DNA from: Rhizomucor pusillus
Taxonomy: Eukaryota > Mucoromycota > Mucoromycetes > Mucorales > Lichtheimiaceae
NCBI GenBank assembly: GCA_900175165.2
Contig: FWWN02000511.1
Span: forward strand, 9,933-73,932
DNA length: 64,000 nucleotides
Direction: 5' to 3'
This document shows positions 44,901 to 55,574 of this stretch, piece after piece. The position numbers and the translations under genes are program-made. Below the pieces are notes generated by a model. It made no database searches, was not told the DNA's origin, and worked only from the letters and a program-made list of their open reading frames with translations. Positions within the stretch are counted from its first letter, which is position 1; each line of letters opens with the position of its first letter.

Positions 44901-47256
44901 TGGATGTGGCGTTTGCAGATATAACGTCAAGAGTGTGGTTAATGGGGAAAATGAAGATTTTGCTGTAGATCACTTAGTATCCTCCTATGTGAGTTATCAG
45001 AATATATCAACTTACTTGTCTTGGCAGTCCATTTAAAATCTGGAGTATGCAGCAACAATTCCAAAAGATGTACAAGAGATTCAGGTCTCGCAGACAAAAT
45101 ATCTTTTGGTATGAAAATGCTAGGATCAACCATAGCTTCCATCACTGCTTCCGGGAGATAGCGTTGGTAATATGCGATCAATCTGAGAGCACAATCTTGT
45201 AGCATCTGTTTCTGCACCGAAAGGTCATCCTCGGTCTCGATTTCTTGTTCATTGAGTGACGATGCTTTTTGATAGACAGTTATGAGGGTATTCAAGTCGG
45301 GAATTCGTCGACGGAAACCTTCGCGCAGAGAACTTATGGCTCGCTTCCATTGATCCACGTGCGAAACATTGTTGTTGTTGGTATCGGCCCGCTTACTTTC
45401 CGCCTGCGATAACGTGTTTACGGCTTTCTCTAAAGCTGGCAAAACTTCGCTGTATTTTATAAACGATGTCGACAGGACGAGCATTGTGACATATTGTACG
45501 AGTGCACTGCCGCTCAGCAAACCTTTGTTGGATACTGCTCGACTAAACACGTTTGGAAGGACGTTTTCGAGCATAGTGCTAACAGATGGCGGTTTCAATG
45601 GATACAGTTTCGTATTGCCGTAGTAGAGCGAAGGCACAGGTAGTCGTATAACCTTTTGGAGCAATGTAACATTCGCAAGCCATTTACTGCTGATTCTGGG
45701 TTCAAGTGAAATCGGCGCATTTTGCCAGTATCTAAAGTCAAAAGAAATATACAGCTTAGCTGGAGTCGTATAATAATATCTGCAACTAAACGTACCCAGC
45801 GATCATTTCAGGATTAGCAGCCAGTATTTTGCATACTAATTGCTGTTGGCGTAGATTATCAGATGGTTTGAGCATCGTGATAAATTTTGATAATAGACGG
45901 TTTTGCTCCTTGTCAGTCGCTGTCCCATCTTCAACGTTGACAGGTGTATACCATCCCATACTGCGAGTGCATAGACCTGCACCGGGTACCGTACAGATTT
46001 TCAAGAGGAAATCATGCGCAAGCTCGGCAGGAATAGCAGTTTCATCGTCTCCAATCGGTTCCGGCTCATCCCTCGCATACACTCGAGCTACCTAAAAAAA
46101 ATCCATTAATACATAAGCTTCCGCACGCTTTTCACTTTACGTCTGCTTGCCTGATCCAAAATATGGGGAGAGATTACATGTAACTTGACTGATTTGGGTA
46201 TATTGGTGTCCAGCAGAAAATGATCGCTCATAACCGAGAAGATTTCATTCATAAGCTACAAGTAGTTGCAACCACCACTTAGTCGAATATGCAAACAATA
46301 TTATATTTTCTCCCCCCTCTTACCTTGTATGCATCTTGATCGAGGCCATTGAAGAGAGCAGTTACCAGATTCTTAACACCGAGTGCATGCTTTTTGGTTT
46401 CGACGTCACCGTGAACAAAGATAGCGAGCACAAAGCGCACATAGTACGTTCTCAGATCTATAGCCGTTAGCAACCTAGCTTACAAGCAGAAATCAGAGCA
46501 ATCCTACCATATAAATATTTCTTGGGATTTTTCGTCTTTTTGGCCTGCCGATATCGCGATGCTCTCATAAATCCCTATATAACCGGACGGATGTCGATCG
46601 TCAGCTCATTTCTGGATATTAGATAGGTGATGAACGCACCTCTGCCTGGAAGTTGAAATTCTGTACTAATTCTCGTGTCATCAATTGGCCGAGCGAACAT
46701 ATAGCTGAGAGCACTTTGAAGGTCGATATGCATTGAGGAATACGAGCAGATGCAATCCCGCGATAAATGTGCTTTGAGAATGACTCCAGGACCTTTTTAG
46801 CAAGTTGCAAGCCGAATGGGCGGATAATGGGTGTCGTACAAAGGCGCATGAAATATGCAATAACCTCAGGCACTAGACATTCCAATGCCTCAATATTGTT
46901 CTACATACGTTATGTTTTGTAAGATTCTCTCTATATATGATGTGACATATATGTAATCCTACCATGGATTGAAAAGTCCAAAGATCCAAGAGGTCTGAGC
47001 AGTCGTGGCAACTTTGGACGTATTCAACGAGTGGTCGCGTATGTGTAGCGGCTGGATCAACGCGGATCGCTGTTGCTTCGGCGAGCTGCTCCTTCAGATT
47101 CGTCAGAGCTACAGTGGTCGCGTAAGCAATCGTCTCATCGTTTTGCGATCTAGTAAGAACACTGTCTACCTAGTGTCAGGGCACCGACGTCTCGTAGTTT
47201 TACGACAGCTGCAATGCCATCCGGTTCCGTGTATTGCTCAGCGGCTGCTTGAGCAT
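41930..47256 (-). CDS. URB1: Nucleolar pre-ribosomal-associated protein URB1/Npa1
   Basis: The model has 15 exons, 1488 residues: complement(join(41930..42088, 42157..42255, 42316..42414, 42479..42694, 42762..43451, 43509..44048, 44118..44962, 45016..45731, 45796..46091, 46151..46255, 46324..46457, 46508..46574, 46640..46900, 46963..47149, 47204..47256)). It is a long alpha-helical protein. Family features include WQNAPISLEPRISSKWLANV, FSRAVSNKGLLSGSALVQYV, and near the end RRERLWALRLLSSSIRTFED and YKMLSRSRLWDTIIMLYNSA. Urb1 acts in the nucleolus in early assembly of the 60S subunit with Npa2/Dbp6-type factors. Introns 42256-42315 and 46092-46150 have GC donors. The N-terminus is the weakest part: ATG 47256 is used because the first intron then keeps frame, while ATG 47299 in another frame does not. 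Assignment rests on remembered family patterns. Confidence 0.78.
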
Positions 47257-47459
47257 TGGTCGATGTGGACGACGTGCTGTTCTTCGTTTTCTTCGCCATG
47301 GCTTATGCACTTGCCCTTGGCCACTCGAACTCGCTCAAGATCTACAGGTTTCGTGAGTAAGTGGTGGCTTAATATACCGACTGGACGGGCGGAACTTCGT
47401 TTGAGGCAAGCATCTGTTCCTGCGCTTTCCTTCTTCGAGACAGTGCCTGGCGCGCGAAT
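47257..47459. promoter_or_regulatory. Bidirectional region between URB1 and SMPD4-like gene
   Basis: The region separates two divergent start codons by about 200 bp. A CCATGG at 47296-47301 gives possible start codons on both strands. The plus-strand ATG 47298 could begin an extra exon of the SMPD4-like gene that ends at a strong GTGAGT donor near 47354. Confidence 0.35.
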
Positions 47460-50056
47460 ATGGCTGATTTCGCCTCAGCAATCCGAGGGGCAAATGTCTT
47501 TGAAGGATGTGAATATATAACTAGATTGTGTGAACGATTCATCGACGCAACCGGTTCGTACATATTTGAATATGGCCGGACGCTCCACTCAGCACTTCCT
47601 GAAATCCTAACAACCGTATTTGGAGCGCCAAATGCAAAGCAAGTATATTCCGCAAAGAATAATATACAAAGCAATGAATTAATTGACATATCAATAGAGG
47701 ATGGGTACAAACAGACATGAGTCCGGAGCAAGAAGCGACAATACGCAGGATGGCACACGTTGACGGCGCGTTCTTTCAAGCGCTCGTGAGATTGAGCAGT
47801 TATCCAACTTATACTTACGAAATGGTCACAGAACGATTTCCTGTATGTAATTCTGTGAAACAATGGGAAGCCTAATCTAGGTGACTAATTTACACTAAGG
47901 AGGATGTGCGAACAGCACTGGATGCTGGTGCTACCAAATATCTACCGCGATTATACTCTGGCTCTGTATTTGTCGATGGAAGCTCGACCGCAAACTCCAG
48001 TGATATACGAATATCTTCAACGAAGCAATCAATAATATTTCCACGACCTTCTGCGGGAACTTATAAGATCAAATTCAATCCTATCCAATTCTATCTCTAT
48101 TACTTAACCAGTGTAGTAACCTGGAAACCACAGACGTCGACGACAGCATTCAACACCACAACAGCAACATCGTTACCATCTTCCACTCAAACGCATTTAA
48201 ACCCGTACACCACATCCCATAGGACCACATCCCCATCTTTTCCATCCCAGACTGCAACGCAGAGGCAACAAGTTACTACGCACCAACAGCAACCTGCTAC
48301 TATCCAGCGACAACCATCTGTGACACCAAATCTCTCATCCAACGTGTACAGCCGAATAATCAAAGAGTACATGTCTCGTCTCATTCCGTCGGTAAAGACC
48401 TCATCGACGTTTACACCCACGATTGGAAGCTTCTATTTTGACGCATGCATGGAATTATGGATACGTACAGCATGGATACCGTACGGACAGAAGCTTAGTA
48501 CGGAGCATTTGCATTTTGTCACGGTGTTTGTAAAATATATTGTGAGCGGTGATCTTCGACGATGTACGTATGGAGCATCCAGAAATGACGACCCAGCTAC
48601 TGCTCAATATAAATCACTGTACGATACAATGAAGGAGGAACTGTATATGTTGATATCACGACTTGCATTGAACTGGAGCAAGCAGGATGATTTTTTGCAG
48701 GTATGGCAGTAATGAGCAGCACGACAACGTCCTCCATAATATTCAACCTCGACGTCGTGTTCCAGGTGGTGAAATTGTGGACATTGTGGGCAGCACCGTG
48801 GCGACAGGTCAACGACACAAATGCATACAGTAAAGATACCCAATTGCTCACTGTTGACGGCTGGGCTTACTTTGTGCTCGATAACGCTCTCTACTACATA
48901 CCACTCGTTGAGATAATTCTGCAGCGAACGGCAACGTTTACGTTCGCTGAAAACCAAACATTTCCGACACTTCCAGCACGACCCACGACCGCTTTACATA
49001 CAACATCGAAAAATATATCACCGACAGCATCCAATGCCCAACTACAAATCCTTTTCGAACTTTTCAATGTTCTGAACACGGACGGAATCACATCATTTCT
49101 GGCAGAGGTTGAGGAGTGCCTATCGAGCCTACAAGCCAGGGCAGCAGGCGGCATTGCAAAGGTGAAGAATGAAAGAAGCAGCCGACAAGCAATCGAATCC
49201 GTTTCAAACAAATATTTCCATCGCAACGAAGAAATCATCAGTAAGAAGCTAAATCAAATACTCGATCAATTGCTCCAACTTGGAGGAGGATCTTGGAAAA
49301 CACCACATCTGTATACGGAGAAACTGGCTCCGAGGGCGGAGCCTTTGATCAAGACATTCGAAGCATTGCAGCAAGCATCGCAATCAAAACCTGATGCGAT
49401 CAGATCAAGGGGTCCCAGTATCTACGGATTAGGCGGCAAACCGAGAGCAGAACACATCAAGGAAATTCAAAAGGCAGCAGACCTGTTGAAAGCTACATTT
49501 TCTGTGAGTGACGTCTGCTACTGCCAAACAGGTGATTATGACACTAAATTATTCTATTTTCACTTTCCAGATTACAATAACTCCAAAACCAAAGCCTTCA
49601 ACGGCAGGCTCTATTTTCTCTGCTCTGCAAAAATCAAAGTCCAAAACTGGTGGTAACAAAAAGGGTGCTGGCATCCCGGAGGCTGGATTGAAAAACGGCG
49701 GCTTCTTGACGCCAGAGGAACGGATACTCGTGCAGCAGGGCAGAATGATATGTAGCCATCAAAATATACCAGCTGTAGGGCCTCGTTCGGAAGAAGTAGT
49801 GTGGTCATACGAGTCCAAACTGATGGTCCGATGGATTGTGCCTTTTGACCGCTGGATGAATCGTCACGTAAGTTTTCTCGAACGTTCGCACAGAGAAAGA
49901 ATTTAGCGCTAATTGGAACGTTAACAGTACCGCAGATGGATCCCGGAAGGAACGCCCTTCTTGCCTCACAGATTGAGCGTGCGTTTCTTGGCAGCTCGAA
50001 TCAATTTAGTGTATATATTCTTGTTCTTTTGCATTATTTACATATTTGCATCATGA
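47460..50056 (+). CDS. SMPD4: SMPD4-like protein (neutral sphingomyelinase 3 family)
   Basis: The model is join(47460..47638, 47698..47842, 47900..48700, 48766..49503, 49571..49867, 49928..50056), 762 residues. The mid-part KLSTEHLHFVTVFVKYIVSG, YDTMKEELYMLISRLALNWS and DDFLQVVKLWTLWAAPWRQV resembles the SMPD4 family block before LQPWRY. The C-terminus ends in one hydrophobic helix (VYIFLFFCIIYIFAS), fitting the tail anchor of SMPD4. The animal protein sits in the ER and nuclear envelope, and its sphingomyelinase activity is debated. A Thr/Gln-rich low-complexity stretch lies at about residues 185-250. The intron 47639-47697 has a GC donor (GCAAGT), needed to keep frame. An upstream exon starting at ATG 47298 is possible. 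Family assignment is moderate. Confidence 0.62.
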
Positions 50057-50069
50057 ATACAATTTGTGT

Positions 50070-50610
50070 GTAGTTTTCCATGAGCATAGCATCCTCGTCG
50101 CATGCATTGCTTCTACTAGAATTGCGGACCAAGGTGGATAATTCGCTGTGAAAAGATTAAATCCCCCAATTTGTGTCTCACGTAGCTGGTCCACCAACCG
50201 GTCCATTGCTCTGTTTGGCCATGCGGTACTAAGTGGTACCACATACACTGTGTGAGTGTCGTGCCTAAGGAACAAGCATCGCTAATTCTGGTCGATAAAG
50301 TCTCTTTTGCCAGAAACGTATGGCGTTTAACTTTGCTTTTATCTAGTTGCATCGCGTTAGCTCGTGATTTCTCGCAGGCTTCTTTTGCAAATACTGAGTA
50401 TGATGAAAAGCAATTGTCTCAAGAGCAAAATTGTTCCTGGTCAACGATAGATTCCATGGGCTCAGGTCTACCGTTCTCAGCGACAATATTTCCTTGTCCA
50501 TCTTCGTATAAAAATTGAGCACTCACGATTGAAATTGTATATAGTGAAAAAAGAAAGTAGCGGGAGAATACAACTGCACTTAATATAAGAATTCCCAGCG
50601 TATGCGACAT
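50070..50610. repeat. Duplicated element, copy 2 (putative secreted-protein gene on minus strand)
   Basis: Direct-orientation counterpart of 28371-28890, 21.7 kb away. On the minus strand an ATG at 50610 opens a frame with a hydrophobic leader (ILILSAVVFSRYFLF, then SIVSAQ), then EDGQGNIVAEN. The same in-frame TGA as in copy 1 follows after EQFCS, and the frame resumes with FAKEACEKSRANAMQLDKSK. A GT-AG intron of 78 nt (GTAGAC...ACTCAG) would skip the TGA in frame. A single-base deletion relative to copy 1 near 50160 shifts the 3' frame. It abuts the SMPD4-like stop codon (50056). It may be a young gene, a pseudogene or part of a mobile element; no terminal repeats were recognised. Confidence 0.6.
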
Positions 50611-51000
50611 TGGATTTCGTAAGTAGGCAACATCTATTTTAGATATGCGACAGGTATTTTTGCTTTAATCCACGCAGCAGCCTGAGCTTAGTGACAAGAA
50701 GAAATTTTACCGACTATCTCACACATTTTTAATCGATCTTACAAAGTATTGAGCGTTGATAAAAAAAGGTTCAAAACACGTAAGTTACAGCATAGTTGTA
50801 CATACAGTGAAGAGTATGCATAATTCGTCGATAGTCAAGAATCGTAGTGGAAGGCATGATCGGACTTTGTCGATTTTTATCATTCACGAAAGCTCTCCAA
50901 AGAGAAGGGAAAAAACTCTTTCCTTTTCCACGACCCAGATCTTTCAAAACCTTTCAACAAACCAAGACTTTACGATCACCAGATCAACAACTTAAACATA
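50611..51000. other. Intergenic region upstream of H2A.Z
   Basis: About 390 bp with no recognised gene; it should contain the H2A.Z promoter and 5' leader. A CT/A-rich stretch runs into the start codon. Confidence 0.4.
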
Positions 51001-51526
51001 ATGGTATGGGACTATGACTTTATTAGATGTTGTACCTGGATCTAATAAATCATCTAGGCTGACAAGGCACCAGATTCTAATGTACAGCAAGAGAAGAAGG
51101 AGCGAGCTCCAATTCTATCGCAATCGGCACGTTCAGGTCTTCAGGCAGGTTTTGAATGATGAATGCAGCAAGGTTAAAACACGCGTTTGAATTTACCAAA
51201 ATTTTCACGATGTTACATAGTTCCCTGTGGGTCGTATTCACCGCTATCTCAAGGAGAAAAGCCGACACAACGCACGCGTGGGAGCAAAGGCAGCAGTGTA
51301 CACTGCAGCGATTCTGGAATATTTAACTGCTGAAGTCTTGGAACTTGCCGGCAATGCGACAAAGGATTTGAAGGTCAAACGTATCACCCCGCGACATTTG
51401 CAGCTTGCTATCCGAGGCGACGAAGAACTAGATACGTTGATCAAGGCAACCATTGCTGGTGGCGGTGTCCTTCCTCACATCCACAAGTCTTTGATTGGCA
51501 AGACAAAGATGGGTAAAAAGATGTAA
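51001..51526 (+). CDS. HTZ1: Histone H2A.Z variant
   Basis: The model is join(51001..51003, 51058..51144, 51221..51526), 131 residues. The first coding exon is just the ATG, followed directly by a GTATGG donor. The fold is complete and nearly invariant: [58 protein letters not shown] and the H2A.Z-specific tail [21 protein letters not shown]2A.Z replaces H2A in nucleosomes near promoters and is loaded by SWR1-type remodellers. The second intron (51145-51220) begins GCAGGT; only this GC donor gives the conserved junction GLQ/FPVGR, whereas the nearby GT would break the frame. This is the most certain GC-AG intron of the window. Confidence 0.96.
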
Positions 51527-51913
51527 AAAGATGTGTAACCTGTTTCCTCGTACCCTGCAATCCCACCCTCCCTCGACCGATCGATATTTTCCGTGTGCGC
51601 GCGCGTCCGTTTTCATTTTGTCTGTCTTTATTTTTTTATCCATGACCTGCCACTGTGTGATCACTGTACAGAAAAGAAAAAGTCATCTAGTATATCAATA
51701 TCAGTCATCACAGATGTGCAAGGAACTAGCTTGAATTTGTCAGTTGGCAATTTGGCTGGTCTCTTTTATATACTTTATATAATATGCCCTGGTGATGGTC
51801 ATAGATTAGGAGTGCCTTTGTATATGATCATGTTGCTTACGGGTTATCTTTGGCCGACATGTGTTGATAAGTTCCATTTCATGGTCCACTAACTCAGTCC
51901 CCTCTCTCGCTTG
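51527..51913. other. Intergenic region between H2A.Z and AAGAB, no gene recognised
   Basis: About 390 bp with the H2A.Z 3' UTR (T-rich near 51600-51640) and the AAGAB promoter. Only chance open frames are present. Confidence 0.4.
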
Positions 51914-53110
51914 ATGACTTCAAGGAATAAGATCCTTGTCATTGGACCCGACAACGGATGCGTTCTCGAGTTTGTTAGGGGTAATCCCTCAGAGTTGGAA
52001 AAAGACATGGAGCGTAGGTTGACAATGCTTTTCCTTTAATAACTTGCAGGCATATACAAGGCGTCCGACCTTGAGTTTCCAGAGGAGCATGTCCAAGATC
52101 ATTTGAAAAAGAATGAAGGAAAGCACTCTGGGCTCAACATTCCATGGACGATCGATACCAAGTACTACACTGCCGACGTTACTTTCTGGCTGGACGTGCT
52201 TGAAAAGGACCTTGCTGAGCAAGTCAACGGATATGCCAAGGAAGAGAACGCAATCGGTCAAGTAGTGGATGCATTTGTCTACGTTTGCAGTCTAAAGGAG
52301 GCAAGTGTGGGGAACAGGCAATAAAAAGAATGTACAATTGGAGGATTGACATTTTATGGCATAGCCCGAGACATTCGAAGGTATCAAGGCATGGCTGCCG
52401 TTCTTGGATAAATGTGCACCTGCCATCCGTTTATGCGTCAGCACAGGGGCTGGATCAGGAAGCGAGGCATTTGAGGACTGGTGCTTGGATCACGAGTTCG
52501 AGTACGTTGATCTGGAACAAAAGACTGTGGAGCCTCTGGACAAGGCTGGTTGGGACCTTGCTGTAGATGTTTTGCAGACAAATATGTGGGATGGCATGAA
52601 GCAAAAGGAGCAGGATGCAAATGCACGACCGCAAAGAGAGAATACCCCCTACGATGAAGATGACGACGATTTGTATCGAGGTAAGCATTTGTAGAGTTAT
52701 CCTCAGGTTACGATGATTGACGAACGGCTGTTGTCTAGAACTACGTCAATTGAAACTCGATGACAAACTTAACAAGGCAGAAGAAGAAGATGGTCTAGGT
52801 AAGGTACTAGATATATTGCTGGCAAGACTAGTCAAAACTTAGTACATGCAATACAGACGATATGCCTTCTGCAAGCGAGATACGGCAGATGCAGCAGCAA
52901 TTATTTGGCGATATTGATAAGGAGGATGGACTGGATAAGGCACTTCAGACGATGCAGGCTCTGCGAGGTAAGTTGGAAGGAAGGCATCTTGCACCCACAG
53001 CGGAATGTTTACAAGTCGCAGAACAAGGACAAAACTTACCAGACGACGAACGGAGAAAGCTAGCTGCAAAGGTCGCATTGTCCTTTGCAGCGCAGTTGGG
53101 AATCGAGTAA
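51914..53110 (+). CDS. AAGAB: Alpha/gamma-adaptin-binding protein p34 (AAGAB)
   Basis: The model is join(51914..51980, 52050..52300, 52365..52680, 52739..52798, 52857..53110), 315 residues, the same size as human AAGAB. The N-terminal Rab-like fold starts NKILVIGPDNGCVLEFV and continues with FVYVCSLKEPETFEGIKAWL and a family-typical WCLDHEFEYVDLEQ. The C-terminal part has acidic stretches and an alpha-helical end (MPSASEIRQMQQQLFGDID, then LPDDERRKLAAKVALSFAAQ). AAGAB is a cytosolic chaperone that helps assemble AP-1 and AP-2 clathrin adaptors. The second intron (52301-52364) has a GC donor (GAG/GCAAGT); the GT three bases on leads to a stop. It converges on the carboxypeptidase gene with 81 bp between stop codons. 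Confidence 0.88.
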
Positions 53111-53191
53111 TAACGATAAATTTTGGACAGGACACAATGTTTATGTATACATCGCACAACGATTTCATAAAAAATAAATAAGCCTGATTGC

Positions 53192-55159
53192 TTAGTTGCT
53201 AACAAACAATTCGTTTTCCAACCAGCGGGCAAACATGTCCAAAGCATTCTCAGGTTGATCGTATGGGACCTAGAATATAACTGTCAGCAAATCGCATATC
53301 AAAGACTTAAGCTATTGCTGTCCAAGTACCATGTGTCCTGCATCGAAAACGCGAGCGAATGTCAAGTTGCCAGCACGACGAACAAGACCAGCTGCGGCTC
53401 CTGTAGCCTTGTTATGCCATTCTTCTTCCTTGGATGCACGGTATTCTTCTTGACCAGACCACTTCATTTCCAAGGACCATGCCAGGTTACCGACCCAGTT
53501 GCAAATCCAGTCCTAAGTTTAAACGTTAAAATGGCACCAGTGCTTGCAACGGATCGAGTACTTGCCATATCACCGACGTAAAGCAAAACACGTACGCCTT
53601 CCTCCAAAGCCTGTGCAACAAAAGGCGAATGGTCTTTATTGCTACATCGGATACGATTAATCTCTTTGAAGGAATTTCAAACGAAATGTTCAAGCTTACC
53701 CGTCACCAGTCAAAGCAAATCGGTATCCTACGGAATCATCACATCCGGTATAGTTTCCAGCTTCGTAGTCGACACCCAATGCAGCGCGCACTTCGGGCTG
53801 GTTCGCGTAGGTTTCTATCCAATCGATTTCATCGTAGCACAAGCCGCTATCTCCGGCGCAAGGGCGTCGAATATCGTACGGGTTCAATCCGGTCTTTCCA
53901 AAGTTTTCTTGCTGTGTTTTCTGGCAGTACAGCGAAGCAGGGACACAAGTAACGGCAGAAGGATAGTTGTAGCAGAGGGTAGCCAAGGCTTTGCAGCGAG
54001 GATACGTTTCTCGCATGTGAGCACATTCTTGCTCGTCAAAGAGCGGCTTATCTATTATTGTATTTTTGATTACGCAGGTCAGAAGCAATTTAGATGAGCA
54101 TAATCAGTATAGATCAAATTGCTAGATTTCTGTAACTTACATGCACTGTCGTTAGCGCATGAATATTCCTCGTAGCCTTTGTACTGTGTACGTGGTTCAG
54201 TCCAGCCGTTGCCAATTAGCATGGACTCGAACTTGAGGGGCAAATGTCCGCTTTTTTCGACCAGCTTGTTTTGATGCAGAATCTCAGCAGCGAGAGCAGG
54301 CAAGTAGTGGCCGCCTACAGCAAAGATAGATGAGACGAAGTTTCATGTAACAGATCATGTGACGTACCGTAAGATTCGCCGGAGATATGGAAAGGATTAT
54401 CAGCATACTGCTTGAATTCGTCAAGGAAAAGTTGCAAGAATGCATAGACATCGCGAGCAGAATCCTTTGAGGTCCTGATCTTTGATTTGCCGTAGCTATA
54501 TCCGACGTTTACGGGCTGCGGGGCAAGATTGGGTTAGACCAAGACAAGGTTATTGCCTTATCGATCCATACTTGCCTGATCCAGAAATACGACGTTCGCT
54601 ACTTCGTTCCAGCTGTACGGATTGCGGACAGTGCTGTTACCTCCATCACTGACAAGGCACGGTCTAATTTACGCATTATTTGTAATCAGCATTGTGCACT
54701 AAGCCCAGAAATTTGCTGCATGCTTACCCGAGTTCCATCCAGAGACCCATCATGGACGAGCATCCGGGGCCACCGTTCAGCCACAACACCAATGGATCGT
54801 TTGCAGGATCTCTGCGAGATTCGAAAAAGTAAAAGAAAAAGTGGTCATCGGTTTCGATATTGTCGATGTATCCAGAGTACTGACAATAATTTGCTGTGAG
54901 GCTCCAATTCCCGGCTGCTGCTATGTTATACATTGCATTTTACCTGCACACCCTGTTCGCAAGACTTTGGTTCCTTGATACGCACTGAGTAGCCCTTGAC
55001 GCGTTCGTTCGCCAAGACACGGTATCCCTGGTCTTGGACGTCAGGCACTGCCCGTTCGGACGCGGGAGTGGGATTGCTTTGGTCAACAAAGTGAAAGTCG
55101 AGCGCAAATGAGCTACTAGCTGCAATTAGCAGCGATAACACTGCAGAGAGGCCACGCAT
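53192..55159 (-). CDS. Serine carboxypeptidase, carboxypeptidase Y-like (S10 family)
   Basis: The model is complement(join(53192..53269, 53330..53512, 53566..53641, 53700..54051, 54141..54314, 54368..54515, 54576..54663, 54728..54879, 54944..55159)), 488 residues. A signal peptide (about 19 residues, [19 protein letters not shown]) precedes a short propeptide. The S10 core has [29 protein letters not shown], the nucleophile motif [14 protein letters not shown], the Asp motif [17 protein letters not shown] and the His motif FDAGHMVPYDQP, so the catalytic triad is complete. It removes C-terminal residues from peptides, usually in the vacuole or outside the cell. Introns 54516-54575 and 53513-53565 have GC donors (GCAAGT), both at highly conserved protein positions. 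It is divergent from the GATA-factor gene. Confidence 0.93.
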
Positions 55160-55321
55160 AAGAAGCGGTTAAAGAGGTGAAAGACGGCGGCGTGGGGAAA
55201 ATCATGTTTGTCACGGGCAAGCAGAGCCGGAAAAAAACAACGGCCAGGCAAGGTAACACAAGCCTGGACCTAAGGGCTGGGCAGGTCCTTTGCCGCTGGT
55301 GGCGACAAGCAGCTTGATTAC

Positions 55322-55377
55322 GATAAGAGGGTGTGGTCGGAGAGGTTGATAAGGACAACAAATTGCTTTATCTTATC
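55322..55377. promoter_or_regulatory. Cluster of four HGATAR sites in a divergent promoter
   Basis: Four GATA-factor consensus sites lie within 56 bp: CGATAAG 55321, TGATAAG 55347, and on the other strand AGATAA (55368-55373) and CGATAAG (55372-55378). They lie between the carboxypeptidase start (55159) and the GATA-factor start (55547). This is the binding consensus of fungal nitrogen-regulating GATA proteins, so autoregulation or nitrogen control of the peptidase is plausible but untested. Confidence 0.5.
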
Positions 55378-55511
55378 GCCATTTCCTCGCTCGTGTCAAA
55401 GAAACCGTGATTGTCGCAACACAATCATTTCTTTTCCTTTCCTTCCTCCAACTACTACTTTCAGAAAAAGGGTGCCCTATAGCATAACACTTCTTTCCTC
55501 TCCCTCTTTAC

Positions 55512-55574
55512 ATGACAAAACCTACTCTACTTGGGAAACACTCTGTATGGCCCTCGCAGACAATATCACCATGA
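55512..55574 (+). promoter_or_regulatory. Upstream ORF overlapping the GATA-factor start
   Basis: A 20-codon frame starts at ATG 55512 in a different frame from the main gene, overlaps its first ATG (55547), and stops at TGA 55572-55574. The stop overlaps the second in-frame ATG (55571) as ATGA, an arrangement that can allow re-initiation. Confidence 0.4.

Noticed and set aside
47204..47299. URB1 start at ATG 47299 (MAKKTKN...)
   Set aside because: Its frame meets a stop after the only acceptor that fits the conserved N-terminal segment; ATG 47256 keeps frame.
50375..50440. In-frame TGA in the duplicated element as selenocysteine or programmed readthrough
   Set aside because: No SECIS-like hairpin or known selenoprotein context was seen; a 78-nt intron or a pseudogene explains it more simply.
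51145..51150. GT donor at 51149 in H2A.Z
   Set aside because: It would change the invariant GLQFPVGR junction and break the histone frame.
55331..55546. N-terminal extension of the GATA factor from 55331
   Set aside because: The frame is open but contains no ATG, and its translation looks like non-coding sequence.
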